A stretch of 30,744 bases of DNA from Porticoccaceae bacterium UBA1989 (lineage in GTDB: Bacteria; Pseudomonadota; Gammaproteobacteria; Pseudomonadales; Porticoccaceae), in contig DDDD01000177.1 in the NCBI GenBank assembly GCA_002335945.1, positions 54,293-85,036 of the forward strand, in the 5' to 3' direction. The translations under genes and the position numbers were made by a program. The notes beneath the pieces were generated by a model that made no database searches, was not told the origin of the DNA, and was given only the letters and a program-made list of their open reading frames with translations. Of the stretch, positions 17,839-26,872 are shown piece by piece. Position 1 is the first letter of the stretch, and every line of letters begins with the position of its first letter.

Positions 17839-17887
17839 CTCCGGTAAACAGGCGGGTATCAATCTCTCCGAAATTAAAAGGACCTTC

Positions 17888-19243
17888 ATGCATATTCATA
17901 TTCTCGGTATCTGCGGCACGTTTATGGGCAGTCTTGCTCAGCTGGCTAAGTCGGCCGGACATCAGGTATCCGGTTGTGATGCCAATGTATATCCGCCCAT
18001 GAGTACTCAGCTTGAGCAGGCGGGCATAAGGCTTATTGAAGGTTTCGATCCACAGCAACTGCAGCCAGCGCCAGATTTAATTGTGGTGGGTAATGCACTG
18101 TCTCGGGGTAATCCCTGTGTTGAGTATATGCTCGATCAGCAGCTTCCTTACATTTCTGGCCCCCAGTGGCTGGGTGAACATATTTTGCGAAACAAGCATG
18201 TTCTGTCAGTTGCAGGCACCCATGGTAAAACCTCCACGAGTAGCATGCTGGCCAAAATTCTTGATGCTGCCGGATACAATCCTGGGTTTTTGATTGGCGG
18301 TGTCCCCCAAGACTTTGGGGTCTCTGCGCGGCTGAGCGAAAGCGATTACTTTGTGGTGGAGGCGGATGAATATGACAGCGCCTTTTTCGATAAGCGCTCA
18401 AAGTTTGTGCATTACTTTAGCAATACATTAATTATTAATAATTTGGAATTTGATCACGCCGATATTTTTGAAAACCTAGCGGCGATTCAAAAACAATTCC
18501 ACCATGCGGTGCGCACCGTACCCAGCACCGGCACAGTTATTTATCCGTCGGCAGATGCCAATATTGCCAAGGTAATTGAGATGGGTTGCTGGAGTGCACA
18601 GCAAGCATTTGGATCTGCGTCATCGGACTGGCAGTATCGATTAATGGCCGAAGATGGCTCCAGCTTTGAGGTAATTCATGGTTCTGAGGTTGCCCAGGTA
18701 AACTGGCAGCAGAGCGGTCTGCATAATGTGTTAAATGGATTGTCGGCGATTATTGCCGCCCACCAGGTAGGCGTTAGTCTTGAGCAATCTGCTGTGGGCC
18801 TGAGTGAATTTGTTGGTGTTAAACGCCGCATGGAAGTGATTTATCAGGATCGAGGCGTGACTGTCTATGATGACTTTGCTCACCATCCAACTGCGATTAA
18901 AACCACGCTCCAAGGTCTGCGAGCCAAGGTTGGGCAGGCCAAAATTATTGCGGTGATTGAACCGCGCTCGGCGACCATGAAGTTGGGGATTCATAAAGAA
19001 ATCCTCAGTGCCTCGGTGAGTCGTGCCGATCAAGTTTACTGGTATCAAAACCCCGGGATTGACTGGGATATTGATGCCGTTGCCAATGCCTGTTCAGTGC
19101 CAGCTACTGCCACCGCAGATATTGATCAGCTACTGCAGTTAGTGATCGGTGCGGCAACAGAAGAGTCCCATGTTGTGATCATGAGCAATGGTGGCTTTGA
19201 AGGATTTCATGGCTTGTTAACAGAGGGTTTGGCGGCGCGCTAA
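17888..19243 (+). CDS. mpl: UDP-N-acetylmuramate:L-alanyl-gamma-D-glutamyl-meso-diaminopimelate ligase (Mpl)
   Basis: This cytoplasmic ATP-dependent ligase attaches recycled murein tripeptide to UDP-MurNAc in peptidoglycan recycling. The start at 17888 is chosen because AAGGA lies five bases upstream and the protein then begins MHIHILGICGTFMG, the family N-terminus; an earlier in-frame ATG at 17828 has no such support. The protein is 451 aa, close to E. coli Mpl (457). The Mur-ligase P-loop is GTHGKTSTS (110-118). The middle domain has VVEADEYDSAFFDKRSKF, typical of Mpl rather than MurC. DDFAHHPTA marks the C-terminal domain. The 3' end overlaps dtd on the opposite strand by four bases. Confidence 0.95.
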   Translation: MHIHILGICGTFMGSLAQLAKSAGHQVSGCDANVYPPMSTQLEQAGIRLIEGFDPQQLQPAPDLIVVGNALSRGNPCVEYMLDQQLPYISGPQWLGEHILRNKHVLSVAGTHGKTSTSSMLAKILDAAGYNPGFLIGGVPQDFGVSARLSESDYFVVEADEYDSAFFDKRSKFVHYFSNTLIINNLEFDHADIFENLAAIQKQFHHAVRTVPSTGTVIYPSADANIAKVIEMGCWSAQQAFGSASSDWQYRLMAEDGSSFEVIHGSEVAQVNWQQSGLHNVLNGLSAIIAAHQVGVSLEQSAVGLSEFVGVKRRMEVIYQDRGVTVYDDFAHHPTAIKTTLQGLRAKVGQAKIIAVIEPRSATMKLGIHKEILSASVSRADQVYWYQNPGIDWDIDAVANACSVPATATADIDQLLQLVIGAATEESHVVIMSNGGFEGFHGLLTEGLAAR

Positions 19244-19686
19244 CTTCTCAGCATAAAGGTCACTGGGCCGTCATTGCACAGGCTGACCTGCATGTTGGCC
19301 CCAAAGATTCCACTTTCTATATTGACGTCTGGGGCGTAATTGGCCTGAGCCTGGGCTAAAAAATAATCGTAGAGTACTCTGGCTTGTTCAGGGGGTGCGG
19401 CGGTTGAAAATCCCGGCCGCAATCCCTTGCTGGTATCTGCGGCTAGGGTGAACTGCGAAATCACCAGAAGACCGCCGCCGACATCATTAAGGGATAGATT
19501 CATTTTGCCATCGGCATCAGAAAATAGTCTGTAACTGAGTACCTTCTTTAATAATTGATCGGCTTTGCTCTCATCATCTTCTTTTTGGATACCGAGCAGT
19601 AGCATTATGCCCTGATCAATCTTGCCGTTAACCTGATTGTCTATCGCTACTGAGGCGCTAGAGACGCGCTGAATCAAACCCAACAT
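19240..19686 (-). CDS. dtd: D-aminoacyl-tRNA deacylase
   Basis: This homodimeric enzyme removes D-amino acids and glycine mischarged onto tRNA. The protein is 148 aa (family about 145). It begins MLGLIQRVSSASV. It holds the active-site motif SQFTLAAD (77-84) and the cross-subunit Gly-cisPro motif NDGPVTFML (138-146), which give chiral proofreading. It starts one base after the pip stop codon, so it is co-transcribed with pip. Its stop overlaps the mpl stop region by four bases in convergent orientation. Confidence 0.96.
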   Translation of the reverse strand: MLGLIQRVSSASVAIDNQVNGKIDQGIMLLLGIQKEDDESKADQLLKKVLSYRLFSDADGKMNLSLNDVGGGLLVISQFTLAADTSKGLRPGFSTAAPPEQARVLYDYFLAQAQANYAPDVNIESGIFGANMQVSLCNDGPVTFMLRS

Positions 19687-19687
19687 A

Positions 19688-20650
19688 TTAGTGGCTCTCG
19701 ATACTTATCTGATGAGCAAGTTGCTCAGTGGCGCATAACAGGGCGTCTGTGGTGCCTGGCTCGCTAGAGGAGTGACCGGCATCGGCGATAATCTTTAATT
19801 TCGCTTCTGGCCAGGCATTGCTCAGAGCAAATGCCTGATTAACGGGACACACCATATCGTAGCGACCATGGACGATAGTCCCCGGGATATCTTTTAACCG
19901 GCGGGCATTATTGACTATCTGGTTGGGTTCGAGAAAGGCTTTGTTAACAAAGAAATGGGCTTCGATACGTGCCATGGCCATGGCCATATGAGGGTTGGCA
20001 AAGTGATCCACCAGGGCATCGTTAGCACGCAGTGTGGCGCAGCGACCCTCCCACACAGACCAGGCTTTGGCGGCAGACATGCGCTCAATTTCATTATCGC
20101 CGGTAAGTCGAGAATAGTAAGCCGAGAGCATATCGCCCCGTTCTGCTTCGGGAATGATCTGTATATATTGCTGCCAGTAGTCGGGAAAGATGTGGCTGGC
20201 GCCATGCTGATAAAACCAGTGAATATCTTCGTCACGGCAAAGAAAAATGCCGCGTAAAATTAGACCCAGTACCAACTCTGGATAAGTCTGGGCGTAGACT
20301 AGTCCGAGGGTCGATCCCCAGGACCCGCCAAAAATAACCCAGCGATCAATACCCAATGTTGCGCGAATGGTTTCAATGTCCTCGACCAGCGCCGCGGTAT
20401 TGTTATCTTCTAAGCGGGCATGGGGTTTGGACTGTCCTGAGCCGCGTTGATCGAAAAGAATAATGCGGTATTTATCCGGATCAAAAAAACAGCGATCAGT
20501 CTGTCTTGTGCCGCCACCAGGACCACCGTGAACAAATAACACGGGAATACCCTCGGGGTTGCCCGACTCTTCGACATAGAGAACATGGGGTTCAGTCACC
20601 GCTATATTATGGGTGCTGTAGGGGCGAATCGCGGGGAACGCTTTTCTCAT
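19688..20650 (-). CDS. pip: Proline iminopeptidase
   Basis: This alpha/beta hydrolase of peptidase family S33 (320 aa) removes N-terminal proline from peptides. The oxyanion-loop motif HGGPGGG is at 41-47. The nucleophile Ser110 lies in GGSWGSTL, with Asp265 (GRYDMVCP) and His293 (AGHSSSEPG). These agree almost exactly with the Xanthomonas enzyme (S110/D266/H294). No signal peptide is visible, so it is cytoplasmic. It heads a two-gene unit with dtd; both touch amino acid or peptide quality, but the pairing may be only positional. Confidence 0.96.
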   Translation of the reverse strand: MRKAFPAIRPYSTHNIAVTEPHVLYVEESGNPEGIPVLFVHGGPGGGTRQTDRCFFDPDKYRIILFDQRGSGQSKPHARLEDNNTAALVEDIETIRATLGIDRWVIFGGSWGSTLGLVYAQTYPELVLGLILRGIFLCRDEDIHWFYQHGASHIFPDYWQQYIQIIPEAERGDMLSAYYSRLTGDNEIERMSAAKAWSVWEGRCATLRANDALVDHFANPHMAMAMARIEAHFFVNKAFLEPNQIVNNARRLKDIPGTIVHGRYDMVCPVNQAFALSNAWPEAKLKIIADAGHSSSEPGTTDALLCATEQLAHQISIESH

Positions 20651-20775
20651 TGGTTGTGATTCCTGGGGAAGGTTCAGTCAAGTTAATATAGACAAGATTG
20701 CTCAGCGAGACTACTTTAAATCATAGGTAAAAGATTGCCTGCTATTTAATTAGGCTTTTACGTAAGGAATAACTG

Positions 20776-21345
20776 ATGACCGAACAGATTCGCTGTACCT
20801 GGCCTGGAGACGACCTGCTATATCAGCAATACCATGACAGTGAATGGGGTGTGCCCTGTCGCGAGGATAAAAAGTTGTTTGAATTTGTGCTGCTGGAGGG
20901 TGCTCAGGCGGGGCTGTCATGGATTACGATTTTGCGTAAACGTGACGCCTATCGCAGTGCCTTTGCCGATTTCGATGTCGACAAGGTGGCGACCTTTACC
21001 GACCAGGATGTTGAACGCTGTGTGCAGGACGCGGGCATTGTGCGCAATCGATTGAAGATTAACAGCGCGGTTTCAAATGCCAAATTATTTATTGATATTC
21101 AAAAAGAGTTTGGTAGTTTTAGTGATTATTTCTGGGGCTATGTGGATCACCAGCCGATTGTTAATCACTGGGCTAGCCACGGAGAGATTCCTGCGACCAC
21201 GGCGCTGTCTGATTTGATTGCTAAGGATATGAAGAAGCGCGGCTTTAAGTTTTTTGGCTCGACAATTTGCTATGCCTATATGCAGGCGATGGGTGTGGTG
21301 AACGATCACACGACCGACTGTTACCGGCACGCTTCCTGTTGCTAG
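20776..21345 (+). CDS. tag: DNA-3-methyladenine glycosylase I
   Basis: This constitutive base-excision repair enzyme removes 3-methyladenine from DNA. The protein is 189 aa (E. coli Tag is 187). The zinc-binding set of the Tag family is complete: Cys7, His20, His178 and Cys182, near the two termini. Glu41 and Trp49 in LLEGAQAGLSW match the pocket residues Glu38 and Trp46 of E. coli. TAAGGAATAACTG before the ATG gives a good ribosome-binding site. It is monocistronic, divergent from pip and convergent with the GGDEF protein after 27 bases. Confidence 0.97.
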   Translation: MTEQIRCTWPGDDLLYQQYHDSEWGVPCREDKKLFEFVLLEGAQAGLSWITILRKRDAYRSAFADFDVDKVATFTDQDVERCVQDAGIVRNRLKINSAVSNAKLFIDIQKEFGSFSDYFWGYVDHQPIVNHWASHGEIPATTALSDLIAKDMKKRGFKFFGSTICYAYMQAMGVVNDHTTDCYRHASCC

Positions 21346-21372
21346 CGAATCACGATTTAGTCAGCCGCCATT

Positions 21373-22404
21373 TTAGCCAACTACTACCATATCGCGGCCC
21401 ATATGCTTGGCTTGGTACAGACCATTTTCGGCGGTAGAGAGCAGATCATCAATGCCGGTGCACTTATCAATCGACGCCACACCCACACTCAATGAAATTC
21501 TAAGTTTGTCCCCCTGAGCATCCATATCCAGCTCGCTGGCTGCGGCTCTTAGGCGTTCGGCAATATTTACCGCAGCTTCGCAATTGGCGGTTGGCAGTAA
21601 CACCATAAATTCATTGCCACCCCAGCGGGCGACAATATCTTCACCTCGCAGTGGCTCGCTGAGTACCTGACCTATGGCATAGAGAATGTCGTCCCCTACA
21701 TCATGACCATAGCGATCGTTAATAAATTTAAAGTTATCCAGGTCGGCCAGCAAGATTGAGAAGGGCTGGTTGATTAGGCGGTACTGCTGGTATTTTTTCT
21801 CCAGCCGACCTTCCATATTATTGCGGTTGGGCAGTTGGGTCAGCTGATCCTGATGGGCAATTTGGTCCACTCGCGAGGAGAGATCCTGGTACTTGCTGAG
21901 GCTGTCAAAGCGAGAATTGTCCATGGCAACAGCAAAGGCGGACAGAATGGCATAGGCGGATAAAAAGCGTACCACCACGATATCGCTGTAGTTGGGCACC
22001 GCAAAGGGCATGGATCCACCGGTCATTATCCAGGTGGACGCGGCAAAAATGCCAATCAACATAAATAGGCTTTGGCGATAGGCAAAGGAACCCACAATCA
22101 CCGGCACAATTGTTAGGCACCACATCAGTGACGAGGCGTCGGATGCGCCCAGCAATAGAAAGAAGAAGCCAATAAGTAATGTGCCTGCTAGTAGCAAGCG
22201 GGCTAGGTTGTGACGATCAAAAATATAGAAGATGCCGAGAGCGACGAGAAGTACGCCGGCAATGGCGAGATAAAAGGTGGCTAGTGCCATCTCGCCCTGA
22301 CGATAGGAATAAAAGGCGAACATGGTGGCGATTATTTCCTGTGCCATCAATGAGAAGGACAGAAATCCGCCAGTAACTAAATCCTTGTTATCCACTTTCG
22401 CCAT
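21373..22404 (-). CDS. Membrane GGDEF-family protein with a GGNEF active-site motif
   Basis: The N-terminal part has about six hydrophobic helices (roughly residues 20-165 counted from the upstream ATG at 22422), followed by a coiled linker and a GGDEF domain (about 190-348). The DLDNFKFINDRYGHDVGD region has the first metal Asp and the guanine-binding Asn. The signature reads GGNEF (268-272), with Asn replacing the metal-binding Asp/Glu. The inhibitory RxxD site is intact (RGED, 259-262), five residues before the motif. The start at 22404 is preferred: AAGGCG lies six bases upstream, and a TATAAT at 22431-22436 would leave the 22422 ATG almost leaderless. It may be a weak or dead cyclase acting as a c-di-GMP receptor; that is inference. 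Confidence 0.85.
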   Translation of the reverse strand: MAKVDNKDLVTGGFLSFSLMAQEIIATMFAFYSYRQGEMALATFYLAIAGVLLVALGIFYIFDRHNLARLLLAGTLLIGFFFLLLGASDASSLMWCLTIVPVIVGSFAYRQSLFMLIGIFAASTWIMTGGSMPFAVPNYSDIVVVRFLSAYAILSAFAVAMDNSRFDSLSKYQDLSSRVDQIAHQDQLTQLPNRNNMEGRLEKKYQQYRLINQPFSILLADLDNFKFINDRYGHDVGDDILYAIGQVLSEPLRGEDIVARWGGNEFMVLLPTANCEAAVNIAERLRAAASELDMDAQGDKLRISLSVGVASIDKCTGIDDLLSTAENGLYQAKHMGRDMVVVG

Positions 22405-22430
22405 ACTGCGCCTTGGAGACATTATTCACT

Positions 22431-22458
22431 ATTATATTAGATCAAATGTATCACTAAA
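22431..22458 (-). promoter_or_regulatory. Candidate sigma-70 promoter for the GGNEF protein
   Basis: On the minus strand a perfect -10 TATAAT (22436 to 22431) has a weak TTTAGT -35 (22458 to 22453) with a 16-base spacer. Transcription would begin near 22424, which supports translation from the ATG at 22404 rather than 22422. Confidence 0.45.
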
Positions 22459-22466
22459 TCGAAGTT

Positions 22467-22491
22467 TCGCCAGATATTCCTTATCTGGCGA
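22467..22491. repeat. Inverted repeat after typA
   Basis: TCGCCAGATA (22467-22476) and its exact complement (22482-22491) flank a five-base loop, 16 bases past the typA stop codon. No T-run follows on the minus strand, so it may be a weak terminator or an mRNA 3'-end stabiliser. Confidence 0.55.
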
Positions 22492-22506
22492 TTACTGCCT
22501 GTTGCC

Positions 22507-24318
22507 TTACTTAGGTGCTCGTTTACGAGCGTTCTCTGTCAGATGCTTCTTGCGCAGACGAATACTAACGGGTGTTACTTCTACCAGCTCATCGTCTTCA
22601 ATAAACTCTAACGCCTGTTCAAGCGTGTGCTTAATAGGCGGTACCAGTGTCAGTGCTTCGTCGGTTCCCGAGGCGCGAACGTTGGTCAGCTGCTTGCCTT
22701 TAATGGGGTTAACCACCAGGTCGTTAGACCGAGAGTGAATGCCGACAATCTGACCTTCGTAAACATCAACCGCATGGCCGAGGAACAAACGACCACGAGC
22801 CTGAATATTAAACAGTGCGAAAGCGGCAGTTTTACCTTTAACCATGCTCACTAGGGCGCCGTTTTGACGACTGTGTCGCTCGCCTTCTTTAATCGGGCCG
22901 TACCTGTCAAAGATGCTGGTCATAATGCCTGAACCGGAGGTCAGGGTCAGGAAAGTACCGCGGAAGCCGATCAGACCACGTGAAGGCATGCTGAACTGTA
23001 AACGCACACGTCCTTTGCCGTCTGGCTCCATATTGGTCAGCTCTGCTTTACGCTGGCCCAACTCTTCCATAACAGAACCCTGATGCTGGTCTTCAACATC
23101 AATAACAACCTGCTCGTAGGGTTCCTGTAACTTGCCATCAACCATCTTGGTCACAACTTCAGGGCGCGAAACACCCATTTCGAAGCCTTCGCGACGCATG
23201 GTTTCAATCAGTACCGACAGGTGAAGCTCACCACGGCCAGAGACAATAAACTTGTCCGGCGTATCACCTGGCTTAACGCGGAGAGCAACGTTGTGAATAA
23301 GCTCTTGGTCGAGACGGTCTTTAATATTTCTAGTGGTAACGTACTTGCCTTCCAGTCCTGCGAACGGCGAGTTGTTAACAATAAAGGTCATGCTTACTGT
23401 TGGCTCATCAACGCTAAGGGCTGGGAGCGCTTCCACATGATCTGGATCGCAGAGAGTATCTGAGATACCCAGGCCGTCAATGCCATTGATACAGACGATA
23501 TCGCCCGCTTCGGCGAGTGCTGTCTCTACCTGCTCAAGACCTAAATAGCCTTTTACGTTAAGTACCTTGCCTTTACGTTCATTGTCGTCAGAAGACTTGA
23601 TAACAACCTGCTGGCCTGGCTTAAGTGTGCCACGAGTAATTCGGCCAACACCGATAACGCCCACATAGGGGTCATAGGCCAGTGCTGAAATTTGCATTTG
23701 GAATGGACCGTCGCTGTCAACCTGAGGGGCGGGAACGTCTGCGACAATCATTTCATACAGCGGAGTCATATCCTCTGCCATATTGTCGAGATCGGTGCCA
23801 GCAATACCGTTTAGGGCCGAGGCATAGATAACAGGGAAGTCGAGCTGCTCATCGGTAGCACCAAGGCCATCAAAGAGTTCAAATACCTGATCCATAACCC
23901 AATCTGGGCGAGCACCTGGACGGTCAACCTTATTGATAACAACAATCGGACGCAAGCCCTGCTCAAACGCCTTAGAGGTTACAAAGCGAGTCTGGGGCAT
24001 AGGGCCGTCAACGGCATCAACCAGCAGGAGTACGGAGTCAACCATGGATAGAACGCGTTCTACCTCACCACCGAAATCGGCGTGACCTGGGGTGTCCACG
24101 ATATTGATGCGGTAGTCATTCCATTTGATGGCAGTGTTCTTCGCCAAAATGGTAATACCACGTTCTTTTTCCTGATCGTTGGAGTCCATTAGTCGCTCAG
24201 AACCAACGTCTTTACGGTCGAGAGTTCCTGATTGACTCAGAAGTTTATCAACTAACGTAGTCTTACCGTGGTCGACGTGGGCAATGATCGCGATGTTTCG
24301 CAAGTTTTCAATGGACAT
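22507..24318 (-). CDS. typA: Translational GTPase TypA/BipA
   Basis: This ribosome-associated GTPase of the EF-G/LepA group (603 aa from this start) is involved in stress and low-temperature ribosome assembly. The start MSIENLRNIAIIAHVDHGKTT matches the family N-terminus; 22 further codons upstream look unrelated to the family. Motifs seen are the P-loop AHVDHGKTT, switch I with ERGITI, G3 DTPGHADF, G4 NKVDRP and G5 SALNG. The later GLIGFRGTFLTLT and the NDLVVNPIKGKQLTNVRASGTDE region are TypA-specific C-terminal signatures. The ribosome-binding site is weak. In Pseudomonas typA lies next to thiI and glnA; here a PAS-GGDEF-EAL gene sits between, ending 67 bases before this start. Confidence 0.96.
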   Translation of the reverse strand: MSIENLRNIAIIAHVDHGKTTLVDKLLSQSGTLDRKDVGSERLMDSNDQEKERGITILAKNTAIKWNDYRINIVDTPGHADFGGEVERVLSMVDSVLLLVDAVDGPMPQTRFVTSKAFEQGLRPIVVINKVDRPGARPDWVMDQVFELFDGLGATDEQLDFPVIYASALNGIAGTDLDNMAEDMTPLYEMIVADVPAPQVDSDGPFQMQISALAYDPYVGVIGVGRITRGTLKPGQQVVIKSSDDNERKGKVLNVKGYLGLEQVETALAEAGDIVCINGIDGLGISDTLCDPDHVEALPALSVDEPTVSMTFIVNNSPFAGLEGKYVTTRNIKDRLDQELIHNVALRVKPGDTPDKFIVSGRGELHLSVLIETMRREGFEMGVSRPEVVTKMVDGKLQEPYEQVVIDVEDQHQGSVMEELGQRKAELTNMEPDGKGRVRLQFSMPSRGLIGFRGTFLTLTSGSGIMTSIFDRYGPIKEGERHSRQNGALVSMVKGKTAAFALFNIQARGRLFLGHAVDVYEGQIVGIHSRSNDLVVNPIKGKQLTNVRASGTDEALTLVPPIKHTLEQALEFIEDDELVEVTPVSIRLRKKHLTENARKRAPK

Positions 24319-24385
24319 TAGAGATACCAGTAGGCGCAAAAAGCCGCGATTATACGAGAATCCGGCGAAACTACTACCGTTCATT

Positions 24386-26734
24386 TCACTGAGAGGAGAC
24401 TTCTTCCTCAGTCGATGAATTCCGCTCGATCAGCATTCGAGTGATTGACGTCGGTGGCGAGGGGGGTGCAATCAGGTTTCCCTGCAGTAATTGGCAGCCG
24501 ATATCCAGCAGTAAATGATGAATATGCGGGTCTTCGATGCAGGGTGCAATACAGTCCAAGCCCACGGATTTAGTGAGTTCTATCAGCCCTTTGACTAGAT
24601 TCCATGAACTTTCAACTTCATCGGTCTCCGCCATTAGACGATGGGATATTCTTATGGTGTCTATCTGCAGTTCGCGCAGTTTTTGCAATGGCAGACTCTG
24701 ATAACCGACATTATCGATTATTAGGCCGCAACCAATTTCATTGAGGCGATTGAGCTGTAATTGCAATGATGCGTTTAATTTGTCGAGATTTTCGGTGTGC
24801 AAGCCAAACATAAATACATTGGGCTTAATGTCATGGCGGCGCATAATTTCTTGTACCTGGGCCACAAATGAAGGGTGCTCTAGTTCACGCAGACTCAGGG
24901 TGAAGTAAATGCGTTGCTGATCCTGCCAAAGACCCTGACCGCGCCATAGGTTAACCTGCTTGCAGACCTGGTCGATCAGCGACAGGGAGATATCCACAAT
25001 CATGGAGCCTGATTCCAGCACCTGAATAAATTCATGAGCGTCAACAATGTCGCCATTGGGTTTTTGCCAGCGCAGGAACACCTGCAGACCGTTAATTAAG
25101 TTGGTTTTGCTGTCGAGTATGGGCTGGTAAAAGGGCACAAAGGATTCTGCTCTTGATTCGTCTCTGAGTCTCTCGAGCAGCTCCATCTGTTTTTGCATGG
25201 CCGAAGAGAGTTTGCGGTCATGGAAGTAGTAGTTGGATTTGCCCTCCCGCTTGATGGTGTACAGGGCGTGATCTGCTTGCTCCAAAATAGTTTTGCCGTC
25301 GGCGGTGCCGTCGTTAAAAAAGACGATGCCGATACTGCAGCTAATCTGAAACTGTTCGCCCTTAATCACAAAGGGCTCGCTGGCAGCATCGATAATTTTT
25401 TCTGCGACCTGAGCGATTTGCAGGCGCGCTGCCTCCCCCTCGGTGCCGAGTCTTTCAAGGAGCACAACAAACTCGTCACCACCCAGCCGCGCCACAGTTT
25501 CCTGGGTACGAATAACCTTGCGCAGGCGCTGAGCAAATAGAGTGAGCGCCAGATCACCGTAATGATGGCCGCGGCTGTCATTGATCTCTTTAAAATGGTC
25601 TAGGTCGATAAATAGCAACGAGCAAAAGTTTTTGGTGCGCTGAGCCAGAGAAATAACCCGGTTTAATTCTTCCATCAGACGATGCCGATTGGGCAGGCCA
25701 GTAAGGGGATCAAAATACGCCTGCTGCTTAATCCTTGACTGCATTTTTACACGGTCGGTGACATCCTCCACAAACGACGCGGCCCCGATAACATTCATAT
25801 TATCATCAAAGAGGGGTGTTTCATTCCATTCGCAGATAATGCGGGTACTGTCCTTAGTGATATTTTCGGCGGTGCCAGAAAAGTCCTTACCAAACAGAAA
25901 TAGGTCATGTTCGGCCTGCTGCATTAGAAAGGTTTTTTTATCTTCAAACAGAAAGTCTGTGGTACGGCCCACAACCTCCGGTTTGGTGAAACCAAAAATA
26001 GCGGTGGCAGCGGGATTCCAGCCAATAATTTCCCGATGTTCATTCCATTCAATAAACCCCAGGGGGGTTTGTTCAATTAGGCTGGTGATTTTTTTGCTGG
26101 TGGTAACAACCTGCTGGCTGTCATCTTCGGCCCGTTTTTTGCTCAGGGCTCTGTCAATAAACCCGCGACGATAGGCCACGCAGGCTCTGTCGAAAGCGAT
26201 ATAAACAATGCTGAGCACCCCAAAAAAAGCCAGGCTCGAGGCAGGAAAATGAATGCATAGGCTGACTGTTAGAGGGATGTAGATCGCCAGTAAAAACAGA
26301 TGTCTAAACAGATCGGTTTGGATATACAGGGTCGGCCATGCGGTGGTCAACGCAACAATAATAGTAGCCACAAGCAGAGCGTTTTCGAGTTGGTCGGGGA
26401 CAATAAACAGGGGTCCAGCGAGACCCCAAAATAAGCCGCTTATAATCCCTGATGCGATGACCACAGGGCCTGCCTGCTGTCGGCTGAGCCATAACCAGAG
26501 CGCTAGGCTAGACAGGCAGAGACCAGACAGCCAGACCCATGCAAACTCAGCGGGAACGTGCTGGCGGGTAACTAACAGCAGCATAATCCCGCCAACCACA
26601 GAAATCGCCAACCCGGGCTTCAAGTTAACGATATTTTGTTGCTTCAGTTCAATGCTTAACGACGGATACGGAGAGACAAAACCGGTCGCCTTAGCGTCCA
26701 TGCCTTCTACAGTATTCGCATCTACTTTGGTCAT
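24386..26734 (-). CDS. Membrane PAS-GGDEF-EAL protein with a degenerate EAL domain
   Basis: This 782-aa protein has about six N-terminal membrane helices (40-185), a PAS domain (about 213-330) and a GGDEF domain (335-505). The GGDEF domain has an intact GGDEF motif (418-422), DLDHFKEIND and no RxxD inhibitory site (RTQE instead). A C-terminal EAL-like domain (515-770) follows. The EAL signature is QVF (551-553); the NLS, DDFG and KID positions read TLS, DNVG and QID, so phosphodiesterase activity is very unlikely. The predicted role is a sensor-controlled diguanylate cyclase whose EAL fold binds a nucleotide or partner. It sits between typA and the thiI remnant on the same strand, where Pseudomonas has no such gene. 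Confidence 0.9.
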   Translation of the reverse strand: MTKVDANTVEGMDAKATGFVSPYPSLSIELKQQNIVNLKPGLAISVVGGIMLLLVTRQHVPAEFAWVWLSGLCLSSLALWLWLSRQQAGPVVIASGIISGLFWGLAGPLFIVPDQLENALLVATIIVALTTAWPTLYIQTDLFRHLFLLAIYIPLTVSLCIHFPASSLAFFGVLSIVYIAFDRACVAYRRGFIDRALSKKRAEDDSQQVVTTSKKITSLIEQTPLGFIEWNEHREIIGWNPAATAIFGFTKPEVVGRTTDFLFEDKKTFLMQQAEHDLFLFGKDFSGTAENITKDSTRIICEWNETPLFDDNMNVIGAASFVEDVTDRVKMQSRIKQQAYFDPLTGLPNRHRLMEELNRVISLAQRTKNFCSLLFIDLDHFKEINDSRGHHYGDLALTLFAQRLRKVIRTQETVARLGGDEFVVLLERLGTEGEAARLQIAQVAEKIIDAASEPFVIKGEQFQISCSIGIVFFNDGTADGKTILEQADHALYTIKREGKSNYYFHDRKLSSAMQKQMELLERLRDESRAESFVPFYQPILDSKTNLINGLQVFLRWQKPNGDIVDAHEFIQVLESGSMIVDISLSLIDQVCKQVNLWRGQGLWQDQQRIYFTLSLRELEHPSFVAQVQEIMRRHDIKPNVFMFGLHTENLDKLNASLQLQLNRLNEIGCGLIIDNVGYQSLPLQKLRELQIDTIRISHRLMAETDEVESSWNLVKGLIELTKSVGLDCIAPCIEDPHIHHLLLDIGCQLLQGNLIAPPSPPTSITRMLIERNSSTEEEVSSQ

Positions 26735-26872
26735 CGGCTGCGTCCCGCGGCTGATTTTTAACGTAACTCAATTCTCGATACCTAAATATAGTCGCTAATA
26801 CCCAAAAATGGGCATGATTCAACATAATACTGTGATGAAGCACCCATTTAGCGCCCGATTTTAGGAGTTTAC

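Noticed and set aside
17828..17887. Earlier ATG for mpl
   Set aside because: The extra 20 residues are not part of the Mpl N-terminus and there is no good ribosome-binding site before them.
17777..18058. N-terminal extension of the autotransporter frame by 94 codons
   Set aside because: It would run antisense through the beginning of mpl, has no signal-peptide character, and the lipoprotein signal begins at the 17776 start.
24319..24384. N-terminal extension of typA by 22 codons
   Set aside because: The TypA family begins at MSIENLRN-like sequence; the extra residues do not resemble the family.
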